From: Gemmatimonadaceae bacterium
GTDB lineage: Bacteria > Gemmatimonadota > Gemmatimonadetes > Gemmatimonadales > Gemmatimonadaceae
Length of the DNA: 64,000 bases
Direction of reading: 5' to 3'
Assembly: GCA_019186945.1 (NCBI GenBank)
Contig: JABAQJ010000003.1
Span: 102,531-166,530 of the forward strand
Numbering within the stretch: position 1 is the stretch's first letter; each line of letters opens with the position of its first letter. The translations under genes and the position numbers were made by a program. Below are positions 17,382-26,004 of this stretch, in pieces. The notes below the pieces were generated by a model. It worked only from the letters and a program-made list of their open reading frames with translations, was not told where the DNA came from and ran no database searches.

Positions 17382-18254
17382 ATGATCCGAAGCATGACCG
17401 GGTTCGGAGCGGCGGAAGGAGCGTTGGGTTCGGCGCGCATTTCTGTCGAACTTCGATCCGTCAACCACCGCTTTTTCAATTCCACCATTCGCCTCCCCAA
17501 CGAGATTTCCCGATGGGAAGGCGAGGTTCGAGAGGTCTTGCGGCGCCGCATAGTCCGAGGGCATGTGACGCTGACGGCGAGGCTGGAGAGGCGCCCGGAC
17601 CAGACCACCGTCATCGACGAGGCGCGTTTTGCAGCCGCAGCCAGCGTTCTGCGCACCCTTCGCGAGCGGCACGGACTGGAGGGCGCAGTCGATATCGGGT
17701 CCGTCCTCCGGATGCCCGATGTCATCGCCGGTGCGCCAGACGCACTCGAGGCCGACACACCCACACTGGTGTCGATCGTTGAAGCTGCGGTCGCATCGCT
17801 CATGGACGCGCGCGAAGAAGAAGGAGACCGCCTCGCGCAATACGTCCGTGCCAGGCTGAACATCATCGAAGAGGCGCTCGATCGCATAGCGGCGCGAGCT
17901 CCAGAGCGCCTTGTGGAGTCGCGCAGCCGGCTGCGGGAAAACGTGCGGCAGCTGACGGAAGGCATCACTGTTGACGAGCAGCGACTCGCGATGGAGATAG
18001 CTATTCTCGCGGACCGTCTCGACCTGCAGGAGGAACTCGCGCGATTCCGATCGCATACCCAGGCGTTCCTCCGGACGCTTGCCAACCCGGGGGGAGAGGC
18101 CGTCGGCAAACGCCTTGGGTTCCTCCTGCAGGAGATGCTGCGCGAGGCGAACACGATGGGGAGCAAGGCAAACGACTCGACGATCGTGACGGACGTGGTG
18201 ACGGTGAAGGAGGAGCTGGAACGAATCCGTGAGCAGGTGGAGAACCTCGAGTGA
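17382..18254 (+). CDS. yicC: YicC family endoribonuclease
   Basis: 290 residues, standard YicC length. It starts MIRSMTGFGAAEG and has the conserved VELRSVNHRFFN block and the C-terminal NTMGSKANDSTIVTDVV signature. YicC proteins have been characterised as RNA endonucleases involved in RNA turnover. A TTG at 17376 is an alternative start, but ATG 17382 matches the family N-terminus. It is the first gene of a long overlapping cluster and overlaps gmk by 4 nt (GTGA). The yicC-gmk-rpoZ-coaBC order is widely conserved. Confidence 0.93.
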   Translation: MIRSMTGFGAAEGALGSARISVELRSVNHRFFNSTIRLPNEISRWEGEVREVLRRRIVRGHVTLTARLERRPDQTTVIDEARFAAAASVLRTLRERHGLEGAVDIGSVLRMPDVIAGAPDALEADTPTLVSIVEAAVASLMDAREEEGDRLAQYVRARLNIIEEALDRIAARAPERLVESRSRLRENVRQLTEGITVDEQRLAMEIAILADRLDLQEELARFRSHTQAFLRTLANPGGEAVGKRLGFLLQEMLREANTMGSKANDSTIVTDVVTVKEELERIREQVENLE

Positions 18255-18904
18255 ATCCCTTCGCTCTCATCCTGTCCTCGCCGTCCGGTGGCGGGAAGAC
18301 GACGTTGACGCGTCTCCTGCTGGAAAGGCGGGATGACGTTGGGTACAGCATCTCGTGCACCACGCGGAAACCTCGCCTGGGCGAGACCGATGGTGTCGAC
18401 TATCACTTTCTCACCAGAGAGGAGTTCCTCGCTCGGAGGTTGCGGGGCGATTTCGCAGAATCGGCCGATGTTTTCGGCAATCTCTATGGCACGCTTCGAC
18501 AGGAGGTGGAGATGGTGTTCTCCTCGCAGCGGCACGTAGTGATGGACATCGACGTGCAGGGAGCGCTCCAGTTCCTGGCCGCATTTCCCGAGTCCGTGCC
18601 GGTCTTCCTGCTCCCGCCTTCGGCCGATGTCCTGTTGAGCAGGCTGAAATCCCGGAACACCGAATCCGCCGAGATCGTGCGTCAGCGCCTAACGGCCGCC
18701 AGGGATGAATTGCGGGCAGTGGTCCGCTATGATTATGTGGTTATCAACGACGATCTGGAGCGGGCTTACCGGCAGGTGGCCGCGATCGTCGATGCAGAGA
18801 CCGTGCGGCACAGTCGGCTACCCGGCCTGGAGGAGCGGGTCGAAGGCCTCATCTCCGAACTGGATCGTCAGATTTCCTCGAATCTTACCGTGGGTCGATC
18901 ATGA
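18251..18904 (+). CDS. gmk: Guanylate kinase
   Basis: 217 residues. The phosphate-binding loop is SPSGGGKTT near the N-terminus, with Ser in place of the usual first Gly/Ala. GMP-binding motifs follow: SCTTRKPRLGETDGVDYHF and FGNLYGT, then MDIDVQGAL. It converts GMP and ATP to GDP and ADP. The start is GTG, overlapping the yicC stop; the stop overlaps rpoZ as ATGA. Length is typical. Confidence 0.95.
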   Translation: MNPFALILSSPSGGGKTTLTRLLLERRDDVGYSISCTTRKPRLGETDGVDYHFLTREEFLARRLRGDFAESADVFGNLYGTLRQEVEMVFSSQRHVVMDIDVQGALQFLAAFPESVPVFLLPPSADVLLSRLKSRNTESAEIVRQRLTAARDELRAVVRYDYVVINDDLERAYRQVAAIVDAETVRHSRLPGLEERVEGLISELDRQISSNLTVGRS

Positions 18905-19125
18905 GAGTGTTTACGCCAGACGAAGTCATCAATCATGCGGCGAACAAGTACCTGGGAGTGCTCGTCTCCGCCAAGTACGCGCGTGTCCTGAATGAATTCC
19001 CGCGCGAACGGTCGTCGAAGGAGAAGAAATTGACGACTCGCGCGCTGGAGGAGCTTTCTGGCGGTGCGTTCGAATACCGTATCGTTCCGCGACGGCGCGG
19101 TGGAGAAGCCCGTTCGGCCACTTGA
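18901..19125 (+). CDS. rpoZ: RNA polymerase omega subunit
   Basis: 74 residues. It begins MRVFTPDEVINHAANKYLG and has the KLTTRALEELS helix typical of omega. It assists assembly of RNA polymerase around beta-prime. It overlaps gmk by 4 nt and its end overlaps the coaBC start, the usual gmk-rpoZ-coaBC cluster. Confidence 0.93.
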   Translation: MRVFTPDEVINHAANKYLGVLVSAKYARVLNEFPRERSSKEKKLTTRALEELSGGAFEYRIVPRRRGGEARSAT

Positions 19126-20317
19126 CCGGCGTCGCATCCTCCTTGGCGTCACTGGAGGAATTGCCAGCTACAAGAGCGCGTGGCTGGCTCGTATTCTCAC
19201 GCAGGCGGGCGCGGAAGTCGACGTTGTCCTGACTCGCTCGGCCCAGGAATTCGTCGGCGCCGTCACTTTCGAGGCGTTGACTGGACGCCGGGTCCACACG
19301 GCGATTCTTGAGCCCGGGCAGGCGCTGGAGCACATCAAGCTGGCTCGTGCGGCTGAACTCGTCGTTATTGCGCCCGCGACAGCCGATTTCCTGTCGAGGG
19401 CGGCTGCCGGCCGTGCCGATGATCTTCTTGCGGCGATACTCCTGGCGACGACTGCACCGGTGCTGTTTGTGCCTGCGATGAACGACCGGATGTGGGCACA
19501 TCCGCAGACCCGGGCCAACGTCGTTCACCTCCGGGAACTGGGCTATCGCGTTCTGGAGCCGGACGTTGGAGAACTGGCCGTTGGCGAGGGTTCCGGGCCG
19601 GGTCGGATGCCTGAGCCTGAGACGGTTTTCGCACACATCGGCCGCCTTCTGGAGCCCGCCACTGGACTGACTGGCAAACGTGTTCTGGTTTCTGCCGGAC
19701 CGACGCGAGAAGCACTTGATCCCGTACGGTTCATCTCGAATCGTTCCAGTGGGCGCATGGGGATCGCCATTGCGGCGGCCGCTTGGCGTCGCGGCGCGAA
19801 TGTCACGCTCGTTCACGGCCCGCTGACCGTCCGGCCGCCGACCGGAGCATTACTGGTTGGCGTCGAGAGCGCACAGGACATGCTTCGCGAAATCGCCGAG
19901 CGGCTGCCGGAGGCCGACGTGCTGATCATGGCAGCGGCTCCCGCGGACTTCAGGCCAGCGGAAGTCGCGGGCAGCAAGCTGAAGAAGGCATCTGCACCAT
20001 CTGCTGTCCCGCTTGCCGCAACTCCTGACATCCTCGTGGAGACAACGGGTGCGCGGAAGGTCGGATCTATCATCGTTGGCTTTGCTCTCGAGACCGACGA
20101 GCCGATCGCCAATGCGCGAGGAAAGCTCGCGCGCAAGGGGCTGGACCTGGTAGTGCTGAACGACGCCCGCGAAAGCGGCGCTGGGTTCGAGACCGAGACG
20201 AATCGCGTTACGCTTCTCGCGCGAGACGGCACCATGAGCGAGCTTCCCCTGATGACGAAGGATCAGGTAGCAGATGCGATACTCGATCGTGTCGGGGGAT
20301 TGCTGGGTGGACACTAG
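19100..20317 (+). CDS. coaBC: Bifunctional phosphopantothenoylcysteine decarboxylase/phosphopantothenate-cysteine ligase
   Basis: 405 residues from GTG 19100 (MEKPVRPLDRRRILLGVTGG); an upstream GTG at 19064 lies deeper inside rpoZ. The CoaC half has GVTGGIASYKSA, the FMN-binding core with VIAPATADFLS, and PAMNDRMWAHP with its catalytic residues. The CoaB half begins about residue 185 with KRVLVSAGPTREALDPVRF and SNRSSGRMG. It performs two consecutive steps of coenzyme A synthesis. The gene ends 11 nt inside the start region of the uracil-DNA glycosylase gene. Confidence 0.95.
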   Translation: MEKPVRPLDRRRILLGVTGGIASYKSAWLARILTQAGAEVDVVLTRSAQEFVGAVTFEALTGRRVHTAILEPGQALEHIKLARAAELVVIAPATADFLSRAAAGRADDLLAAILLATTAPVLFVPAMNDRMWAHPQTRANVVHLRELGYRVLEPDVGELAVGEGSGPGRMPEPETVFAHIGRLLEPATGLTGKRVLVSAGPTREALDPVRFISNRSSGRMGIAIAAAAWRRGANVTLVHGPLTVRPPTGALLVGVESAQDMLREIAERLPEADVLIMAAAPADFRPAEVAGSKLKKASAPSAVPLAATPDILVETTGARKVGSIIVGFALETDEPIANARGKLARKGLDLVVLNDARESGAGFETETNRVTLLARDGTMSELPLMTKDQVADAILDRVGGLLGGH

Positions 20318-21347
20318 GGATACGTTGCGACGCTTCCTGGAACAGCGCAGGGAATCCGGTGAGACCGAGCTGGTGCTGGATTCGCTTTCTGTCGACGAGG
20401 CACTGCGATTGATCGGTGTACGCGGTGCTCTTGAGTCGCAGAAACCAGTTCCGCCGATGCCACATGGCGGGTCACCCCCGGCGGCAGAACAGGGGCATCC
20501 GCGTGAAGCTGTTGCGAGCCCACGGGAGACGGGTGGCGGGATGGTCGACTGGAGATCGATCCTCCGTGGCCACGATCGGAGCGAACGGACCGAGGTGGAG
20601 TCGGTACCGCAGCCGGCTGAATCGCAGGTGCATACCGATTTGCGGCGTGGCGTGTTGTCGGCGAGCGCCATTCCCGTTGAGTCGAGGTCGGGCCGGACAG
20701 GTGCGCCGGTTACACCGCCGGACAGTGTGCCCGGTATCGTGGTAGGCGGTAGCGGTAGTGAGTTGTTCACCGCGGATTCTCCTTATGCATCGCTGGAGGA
20801 GATCGAGCGGGCCGTGGCCAGCTGCCAGCGGTGTTCGTTGTTCAGGGAGGCGAAGCACCCCGTGCCGGGGGTTGGGAACCCGGTGGCGGAACTCGTCTGC
20901 GTCGGCGAAGCTCCGGGCGCGACCGAGGATGAGATGGGGCTTCCCTTCGTGGGGCAGGCGGGTCAGCTCTTGACCAGGATTCTGGCCGCGATCGATCTGT
21001 CACGCGAAGACGTGTTCATCTGCAACGTGCTCAAGCACCGGCCGCCCGGTAACAGGAATCCCCAGCCTTCGGAGGTCGAAGCCTGCAGCCCGTACCTGCT
21101 CCGACAGATCGAGCTGATACGGCCGAAGGTCATCGTTGCACTGGGAACGTTTGCGGCGCAGACGCTGCTCGAGACAAAGGAGTCGATCGGAAAGCTGCGA
21201 GGCCGAATCCATCGCTACCACGGTATTCCTCTGGTGGTGACATATCATCCCGCGGCTCTGCTGCGGAATCCGGCGTGGAAACGCCCGACCTGGGAAGATG
21301 TCCAACTCGCTCGACAGCTCCTCGACCGCGCTGGCAGCGGACGATAA
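20307..21347 (+). CDS. Uracil-DNA glycosylase, family 4 (4Fe-4S)
   Basis: 346 residues from GTG 20307, which overlaps the coaBC stop. The catalytic part is C-terminal (about 165-346): CQRCSLFREAKHPVPGVGN, GEAPGATEDEMGLPFVGQAG, the cysteine pair in ICNVLKHRPPGN...EAC that completes the iron-sulphur site, and VVTYHPAALLRNP. It removes uracil from DNA. The N-terminal helical stretch is followed by roughly 100 residues of low-complexity Pro/Gly/Ser/Glu linker, longer than in typical family 4 enzymes. The end overlaps dnaB by 50 nt. Confidence 0.92.
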   Translation: MDTRDTLRRFLEQRRESGETELVLDSLSVDEALRLIGVRGALESQKPVPPMPHGGSPPAAEQGHPREAVASPRETGGGMVDWRSILRGHDRSERTEVESVPQPAESQVHTDLRRGVLSASAIPVESRSGRTGAPVTPPDSVPGIVVGGSGSELFTADSPYASLEEIERAVASCQRCSLFREAKHPVPGVGNPVAELVCVGEAPGATEDEMGLPFVGQAGQLLTRILAAIDLSREDVFICNVLKHRPPGNRNPQPSEVEACSPYLLRQIELIRPKVIVALGTFAAQTLLETKESIGKLRGRIHRYHGIPLVVTYHPAALLRNPAWKRPTWEDVQLARQLLDRAGSGR

Positions 21348-22728
21348 CGACGTCTTCCGCGATCGCCGGCCACCATGGTCGGAAGATGCGGAGCAAGCGG
21401 TGCTGGCGGCGATGCTGCTGGATCGCGACGCGATCATGCGCGCCGCAGAGTTTGTAGAAGATTCGATGTTCTATCGCGAAGGTCATCGGCGGATTTTTCG
21501 GGCCATGCTCGCGATCAACGAGCGTGGAGCCGTGGTCGATACGCTCACGCTCGCAGATGAACTACTCCTTCGTGGCGACCTGGATCGTTCCGGCGGCAAG
21601 GAATACCTCTCGCTGCTTCTGGATGCCGTCCCGACAGCTGCAAACGTCGAGTATCATGCCAAGATCGTCCGTGAGAAGGCGCTGATCCGTCGACTGATTG
21701 AAGCTTCGACGGAACTGATCGCCTCCGCCTACGAAGGACGTCAGGCGTCGGGCGAACTCCTGGATCATGCCGAGCAGCGGATCTTCCAGATCAGCCAGAA
21801 GCGGGCGCGCGAGGGCTTTCGCCGCATCAAGGAACTGTTGTGGCCGGCCATGGAGCGGATCGAGGATCTGGCGCGCGGTGGAGGCACGGTCACCGGAGTG
21901 CCGTCCGGGTTCGCGGACCTCGATCGTCTCACGTTAGGCTTCCAGCCATCGGAGTTGAGCATCATCGCGGCCCGTCCCTCGATGGGCAAGACGGCGTTCG
22001 TCCTGAACATGGCCAGCAACGCGGCGATTCAGGGGAACATACCGGTGGCGATTTTCTCGCTCGAGATGGCCAAGGAGCAACTGGTATCCCGCATGCTGGC
22101 TTCCGAGGGGTATATCGACGCGCAGAAGCTCCGGAACGGTCGCTTGAGCAACGACGACTTCGCGCGCCTTGCGAAGGCCGCCGGCATTCTCGGATCTGCG
22201 CCGGTCTGGATCGACGATTCGCCCGGCCTAACGGCGCTCGATATCCGCTCCCGTGCGCGCCGCCTCAAGGCGGAGAATCAGGTCGGCCTGATCGTGATCG
22301 ACTACCTGCAGCTGATCCAGGGCCCCTCGGACGCTGAGAACCGCCAGCAGGAAATCAGCTACATCTCGCGCTCGCTGAAGATCCTCGCGCGCGAACTGCT
22401 CGTGCCGGTGGTCGCGCTGTCGCAGCTGTCGCGGGCACCGGAGCAGCGGTCCGCGGAGAACCGCCGGCCGCAATTGTCCGACCTCCGTGAATCAGGAGCG
22501 ATCGAACAGGACGCCGATGTCGTGATGTTTCTGTATCGACCCGAATATTACGAGGGGGCGACGGACGAACGCGGTGAACAGCGCCGGTTGCAGGACGGTA
22601 CGCCGCTCGAAGGGCTCGCCGAGGTCATCATCGGCAAGCAGCGCAACGGTCCGACGGACACCGTGCGGTTATACTTTCACAAACAGTACACGCGCTTCGA
22701 CAACTACACGCCCAGACAGCCGACGTGA
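21298..22728 (+). CDS. dnaB: Replicative DNA helicase DnaB
   Basis: 476 residues. The N-terminal helical domain (PPWSEDAEQAVLAAMLLD) is followed by the RecA-like motor: ARPSMGKTAFVLNMA (Walker A), FSLEMAKEQLVSRML, VIDYLQLIQG (Walker B), LSQLSRAPEQR and the C-terminal IIGKQRNGPTDTVRLYF. It is the ring helicase of the replication fork. The start ATG 21298 lies inside the end of the glycosylase gene; homology supports it. The stop overlaps radA by 4 nt (GTGA). No intein or insertion. Confidence 0.96.
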   Translation: MSNSLDSSSTALAADDNDVFRDRRPPWSEDAEQAVLAAMLLDRDAIMRAAEFVEDSMFYREGHRRIFRAMLAINERGAVVDTLTLADELLLRGDLDRSGGKEYLSLLLDAVPTAANVEYHAKIVREKALIRRLIEASTELIASAYEGRQASGELLDHAEQRIFQISQKRAREGFRRIKELLWPAMERIEDLARGGGTVTGVPSGFADLDRLTLGFQPSELSIIAARPSMGKTAFVLNMASNAAIQGNIPVAIFSLEMAKEQLVSRMLASEGYIDAQKLRNGRLSNDDFARLAKAAGILGSAPVWIDDSPGLTALDIRSRARRLKAENQVGLIVIDYLQLIQGPSDAENRQQEISYISRSLKILARELLVPVVALSQLSRAPEQRSAENRRPQLSDLRESGAIEQDADVVMFLYRPEYYEGATDERGEQRRLQDGTPLEGLAEVIIGKQRNGPTDTVRLYFHKQYTRFDNYTPRQPT

Positions 22729-24092
22729 GCACGAAGGTCCACAGTGTTTTTCGCTGTACGGAATGCGGCGCCACCGCCCATCGCTGGGGTGGCCGGTGTG
22801 ACAGGTGCGGTGCGTGGAACACGATGGTGGAGGAGGCCGCGCCACGTGCCACCGGCCGCATCCGCGCCGCACAGCCACCCCGACCCAGCGCGACGACCGG
22901 GCGTCGTCTCGGCGACGTGCCCCCGACGGAGGCGGCGCGCATTCGCACCGGCATCGAGGAACTGGATCACGTGCTTGGCGGGGGCCTGGTGCGGGGCTCT
23001 CTCGTTCTCGTGGGAGGCGAGCCGGGGATCGGGAAGTCCACGCTCGTGCTGCAGCTCTCCGGACATCTCGCGGCAGCCGGACGGCCTACGATCTACGTCT
23101 CGGCCGAGGAATCGCCTGCGCAGGTCCGCCTTCGCGCTGACCGCCTGGCCGTGGATTGCGACGCGGTCGAATTGTTGGGCGAGACAGCTCTCGACGTAAT
23201 CCTCGACACTCTGGAGGCGCGGCGGCCCGAGCTGGCCGTGATCGATTCGATCCAGACCGTGTGGGTCGACACCGTGGACGGCGCCCCGGGAAACGTGAGC
23301 CAGGTGCGCGAGTGCGCCAGTCGGCTTCAACGATGGGCCAAGTCGAGCGGTTGCGCACTGTTTCTGGTGGGACACGTTACCAAGGGTGGCGGAATCGCCG
23401 GTCCCAGGATGCTGGAGCACGTCGTCGATACCGTCCTTTACTTCGAAGGCGAGCACACGCTCGATCATCGCATCCTGCGCGCGACCAAGAACCGCTTCGG
23501 CAGCGTCGACGAAGTCGGTGTTTTTCGCATGACTGGGAGCGGGCTCGACGAGGTCGCGAACCCTTCTGCGCTGTTTCTCGACGCCGGCGAGTTGCATCCG
23601 CCGGGAAGCGCGACGACCGCGCTCATGGAAGGGACGCGGCCGCTTCTGGTCGAAGTCCAGGGCCTCGCGGCCAAGGCCGGCTATGGAACGCCTCAGCGTG
23701 TAGCGAACGGACTTGACCCTCGCCGGCTCGCATTGCTGCTCGCGGTTCTCGAAAGGAGAGCGGGCGTGGCGTTCTCCTCCCTGGACGTGTTCCTCAACGT
23801 CGTTGGCGGACTGCGCCTGCAGGAGACGGCCAGCGATCTGGCCATCGCCGCGGCGCTCGTGTCCAGCGTGTACGATCGGCCGTTGCGACCCCATTCCGTC
23901 TTGATCGGTGAACTTGGGCTTGGCGGCGAGGTTCGACCGGTGGGTAAGCTCGAGCGCCGCCTCGCGGAAGCCGCTCAGTTGGGGCTGACGACGGCCTTCG
24001 TTTCCGCGCGATCGTCGCCACCGCGCGGCGCGATGCTGGAAGTCGTGCCGGTGCGAAGCGCCAGCGATCTATTGGAGCGAGCGTTCGTGTGA
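22725..24092 (+). CDS. radA: DNA repair protein RadA (Sms)
   Basis: 455 residues. The N-terminal zinc finger has cysteines at about 11, 14, 25 and 28 (CTECG, CDRCG). Walker A is GEPGIGKST near residue 98-106, and the RadA hallmark KNRFG lies near 250. The C-terminal third is the Lon-like domain (GGLRLQETASDLAIAAAL). It is a branch-migration helicase in recombination. The start is GTG, overlapping dnaB; the stop overlaps ispD as GTGA. The dnaB-radA adjacency is common. Confidence 0.95.
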   Translation: MSTKVHSVFRCTECGATAHRWGGRCDRCGAWNTMVEEAAPRATGRIRAAQPPRPSATTGRRLGDVPPTEAARIRTGIEELDHVLGGGLVRGSLVLVGGEPGIGKSTLVLQLSGHLAAAGRPTIYVSAEESPAQVRLRADRLAVDCDAVELLGETALDVILDTLEARRPELAVIDSIQTVWVDTVDGAPGNVSQVRECASRLQRWAKSSGCALFLVGHVTKGGGIAGPRMLEHVVDTVLYFEGEHTLDHRILRATKNRFGSVDEVGVFRMTGSGLDEVANPSALFLDAGELHPPGSATTALMEGTRPLLVEVQGLAAKAGYGTPQRVANGLDPRRLALLLAVLERRAGVAFSSLDVFLNVVGGLRLQETASDLAIAAALVSSVYDRPLRPHSVLIGELGLGGEVRPVGKLERRLAEAAQLGLTTAFVSARSSPPRGAMLEVVPVRSASDLLERAFV

Positions 24093-24868
24093 CGCACCCA
24101 GACTCGTTCGAGGTTCCGCGCGCTCCGGGCAATCTTACCCGCCAGGCAGCGACGCCTGACCTGAGGCCCGAACTGGTGGACCAGCCGGACGTCGGCGTTG
24201 TGATCGTTGCAGCTGGAAGCGGTTCGCGTACCGGGAGCCGTGAACTTAAGCAGTTTCGCTGGGTGGCCGGGAAGCCAATGCTCCTGCACAGTATCCAGGC
24301 GTTCCATCGCCGACGCGACGTGGCGCTCGTCGTCGCGGTGTTGCCCAGGTCGTTCGCTGGCGACCCTCCGCCATGGATCTTCCAGTGCGATATCGATCGC
24401 CTGCTGGTATCCGTCGGCGGAAGGCAACGCAGCGACTCGGTGTGGAGCGGTATCGAGGATCTCCCGGAAGAAGTGCGCGTGGTGGTGGTGCACGATGCGG
24501 CTCGACCGCTCGTGACCGACGCCACGATCGACGCCGTCATCGCCCGGGCGCGCGCGGGCCGGGGCGCGGTGGCCGCGCTTCCCGTCGTGGACACGCTCAA
24601 GGAGGTGGATGCCGATGGCCGGATCGTCCGGACCATCGACCGGGCGACCCTCTGGCGCGCGCAAACGCCGCAGGCGTTTCCACGGGAGATGATCGAGCGT
24701 GCGTATTTGCAAGCGATTCGGGATGGCATCGTCGCCACCGACGACGCCGCGCTATGCGAGCGGCTGCAGCTGGAAGTGACCGTCGTGCCAGGCAGCGAAC
24801 GCGCGCTCAAGGTCACGGAAGAGTCGGATTTCGCACGAGCCGATCGCCTTGCCAGACTCGAGGGCTAA
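24089..24868 (+). CDS. ispD: 2-C-methyl-D-erythritol 4-phosphate cytidylyltransferase
   Basis: 259 residues with an N-terminal extension of about 33 residues before the core. The nucleotide-binding loop is VIVAAGSGSRTGSRELKQF; VVHDAARPLVTDATID and WRAQTPQAFPREMI are IspD signatures. It makes CDP-methylerythritol in the MEP isoprenoid pathway. The start is GTG 24089, overlapping radA. IspF, often adjacent, is not here. Confidence 0.93.
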   Translation: MTHPDSFEVPRAPGNLTRQAATPDLRPELVDQPDVGVVIVAAGSGSRTGSRELKQFRWVAGKPMLLHSIQAFHRRRDVALVVAVLPRSFAGDPPPWIFQCDIDRLLVSVGGRQRSDSVWSGIEDLPEEVRVVVVHDAARPLVTDATIDAVIARARAGRGAVAALPVVDTLKEVDADGRIVRTIDRATLWRAQTPQAFPREMIERAYLQAIRDGIVATDDAALCERLQLEVTVVPGSERALKVTEESDFARADRLARLEG

Positions 24869-24869
24869 C

Positions 24870-25532
24870 GTGTCACTCGCCGTCCCATTCTGGTCCGCAG
24901 AGGAAATCGAGTCGTCGCTGGGCGGCACCATCGCTCATCTGCAGGCCGGTCGAGTCCTGGCGTACCCCACAGAAACCGTTTACGGATTCGGGGGAGCGGT
25001 GGATGCCGATGCGGTCGAGGCGCTGGTCGCTCTCAAGGCGCGCCCGCCAGCCAAGCCGTTCCTGTTGCTGATAGCCGGAAGCGAGATGCTGCATCGACTC
25101 GGGTTGAATCTGACGAGCCCGGCGTCGCGCCTTGCAGCGCGACATTGGCCCGGACCGCTCACCCTCGTGCTTACGGGCGGCGAGCATCGGATCCCGGCAC
25201 GGCTGCGCGGGCCGGAGGGTGGTGTTGCAGTACGATGGACGTCGCACCCGGGACTGCAGCGGCTCATCACGGCTTATGGCGATCCGCTGACGTCGACCAG
25301 CGCGAACCGTCCGGGCGTAGCTCCGGCCATGACCGCGACCGAAATCGTTCATGCCTGGAGCGAGTCGATCGGCCGTGGCGTGCTACGCGTGCTCGATGGT
25401 GGGAGGCTCGAGTCATCGCCTCCATCCACGGTCGTGGATTGTACCGGCCGACAATTGCGCGTCATACGGCCGGGGGCGATTCCTGCAAACGTGCTCCGTG
25501 AGAGCGTGGATGACCTGATTGGAGACCGGTAG
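24870..25532 (+). CDS. tsaC: L-threonylcarbamoyladenylate synthase (TsaC/Sua5/YrdC)
   Basis: 220 residues from GTG 24870, 1 nt after the ispD stop. Core YrdC motifs: AYPTETVYGFGG, KARPPAKPFLLLI, WPGPLTLVL, and PLTSTSANRPGVAP. It makes threonylcarbamoyl-AMP for the t6A modification of ANN-decoding tRNAs. There is no C-terminal Sua5 domain. The next gene, a phosphatase, starts 1 nt after the stop; the same pair is seen in Bacillus (ywlC-ywlE). Confidence 0.92.
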   Translation: MSLAVPFWSAEEIESSLGGTIAHLQAGRVLAYPTETVYGFGGAVDADAVEALVALKARPPAKPFLLLIAGSEMLHRLGLNLTSPASRLAARHWPGPLTLVLTGGEHRIPARLRGPEGGVAVRWTSHPGLQRLITAYGDPLTSTSANRPGVAPAMTATEIVHAWSESIGRGVLRVLDGGRLESSPPSTVVDCTGRQLRVIRPGAIPANVLRESVDDLIGDR

Positions 25533-25533
25533 C

Positions 25534-26004
25534 ATGCGTCTGCTATTTGTCTGTACGGGGAACACCTGTCGCTCGCCCATGGCCGAAGCGATCGCCCGAC
25601 GCGAAGCCATCGAGCGGGGACTGATCGACGTCGAGGCTTCGAGCGCTGGCACCAGCGCATGGGATGGCGCCCCCGCTTCGGATGGCGCCTTGCTCGTCGC
25701 CATGGAACGAGGGAGCGATCTTTCGTCGCATCGCGCGCAGCAGCTCTCGAGGGAACTCGTTTCGATGCAGGATCTGATTCTCTCCATGGGATCGCATCAT
25801 CTTGAGCGTGTCGAAGCTCTCGGCGGAGTGGGTACGGCACACCTGCTCTCTGCCTACGCGTCGAATGGCGAACGCCGCGACGACGTATCGGATCCGTTTG
25901 GCGGCGATCTGGAGGCGTACCGCGCGACGTGGCGCGACCTGGAACGTGACATCCGGCGCGTGTTCGATCGTCTGGCTGCCGGGCGAGCCCCGCGCGACCA
26001 GTGA
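25534..26004 (+). CDS. Low-molecular-weight phosphatase, probably protein-arginine phosphatase (YwlE-like)
   Basis: 156 residues. The active-site loop is VCTGNTCRSPMAE (Cys 7 to Arg 13) and the general-acid Asp is in SDPFGG. The residue after Asn in the loop is Thr. Established work on Bacillus YwlE links this Thr to phosphoarginine specificity, whereas tyrosine phosphatases of this fold usually have Ile or Leu there. The gene follows tsaC directly, as ywlE follows ywlC. The start ATG 25534 has GGAG about 10 nt upstream. The protein-arginine kinase McsB is not in the window, so the specificity is a prediction. Confidence 0.8.
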   Translation: MRLLFVCTGNTCRSPMAEAIARREAIERGLIDVEASSAGTSAWDGAPASDGALLVAMERGSDLSSHRAQQLSRELVSMQDLILSMGSHHLERVEALGGVGTAHLLSAYASNGERRDDVSDPFGGDLEAYRATWRDLERDIRRVFDRLAAGRAPRDQ

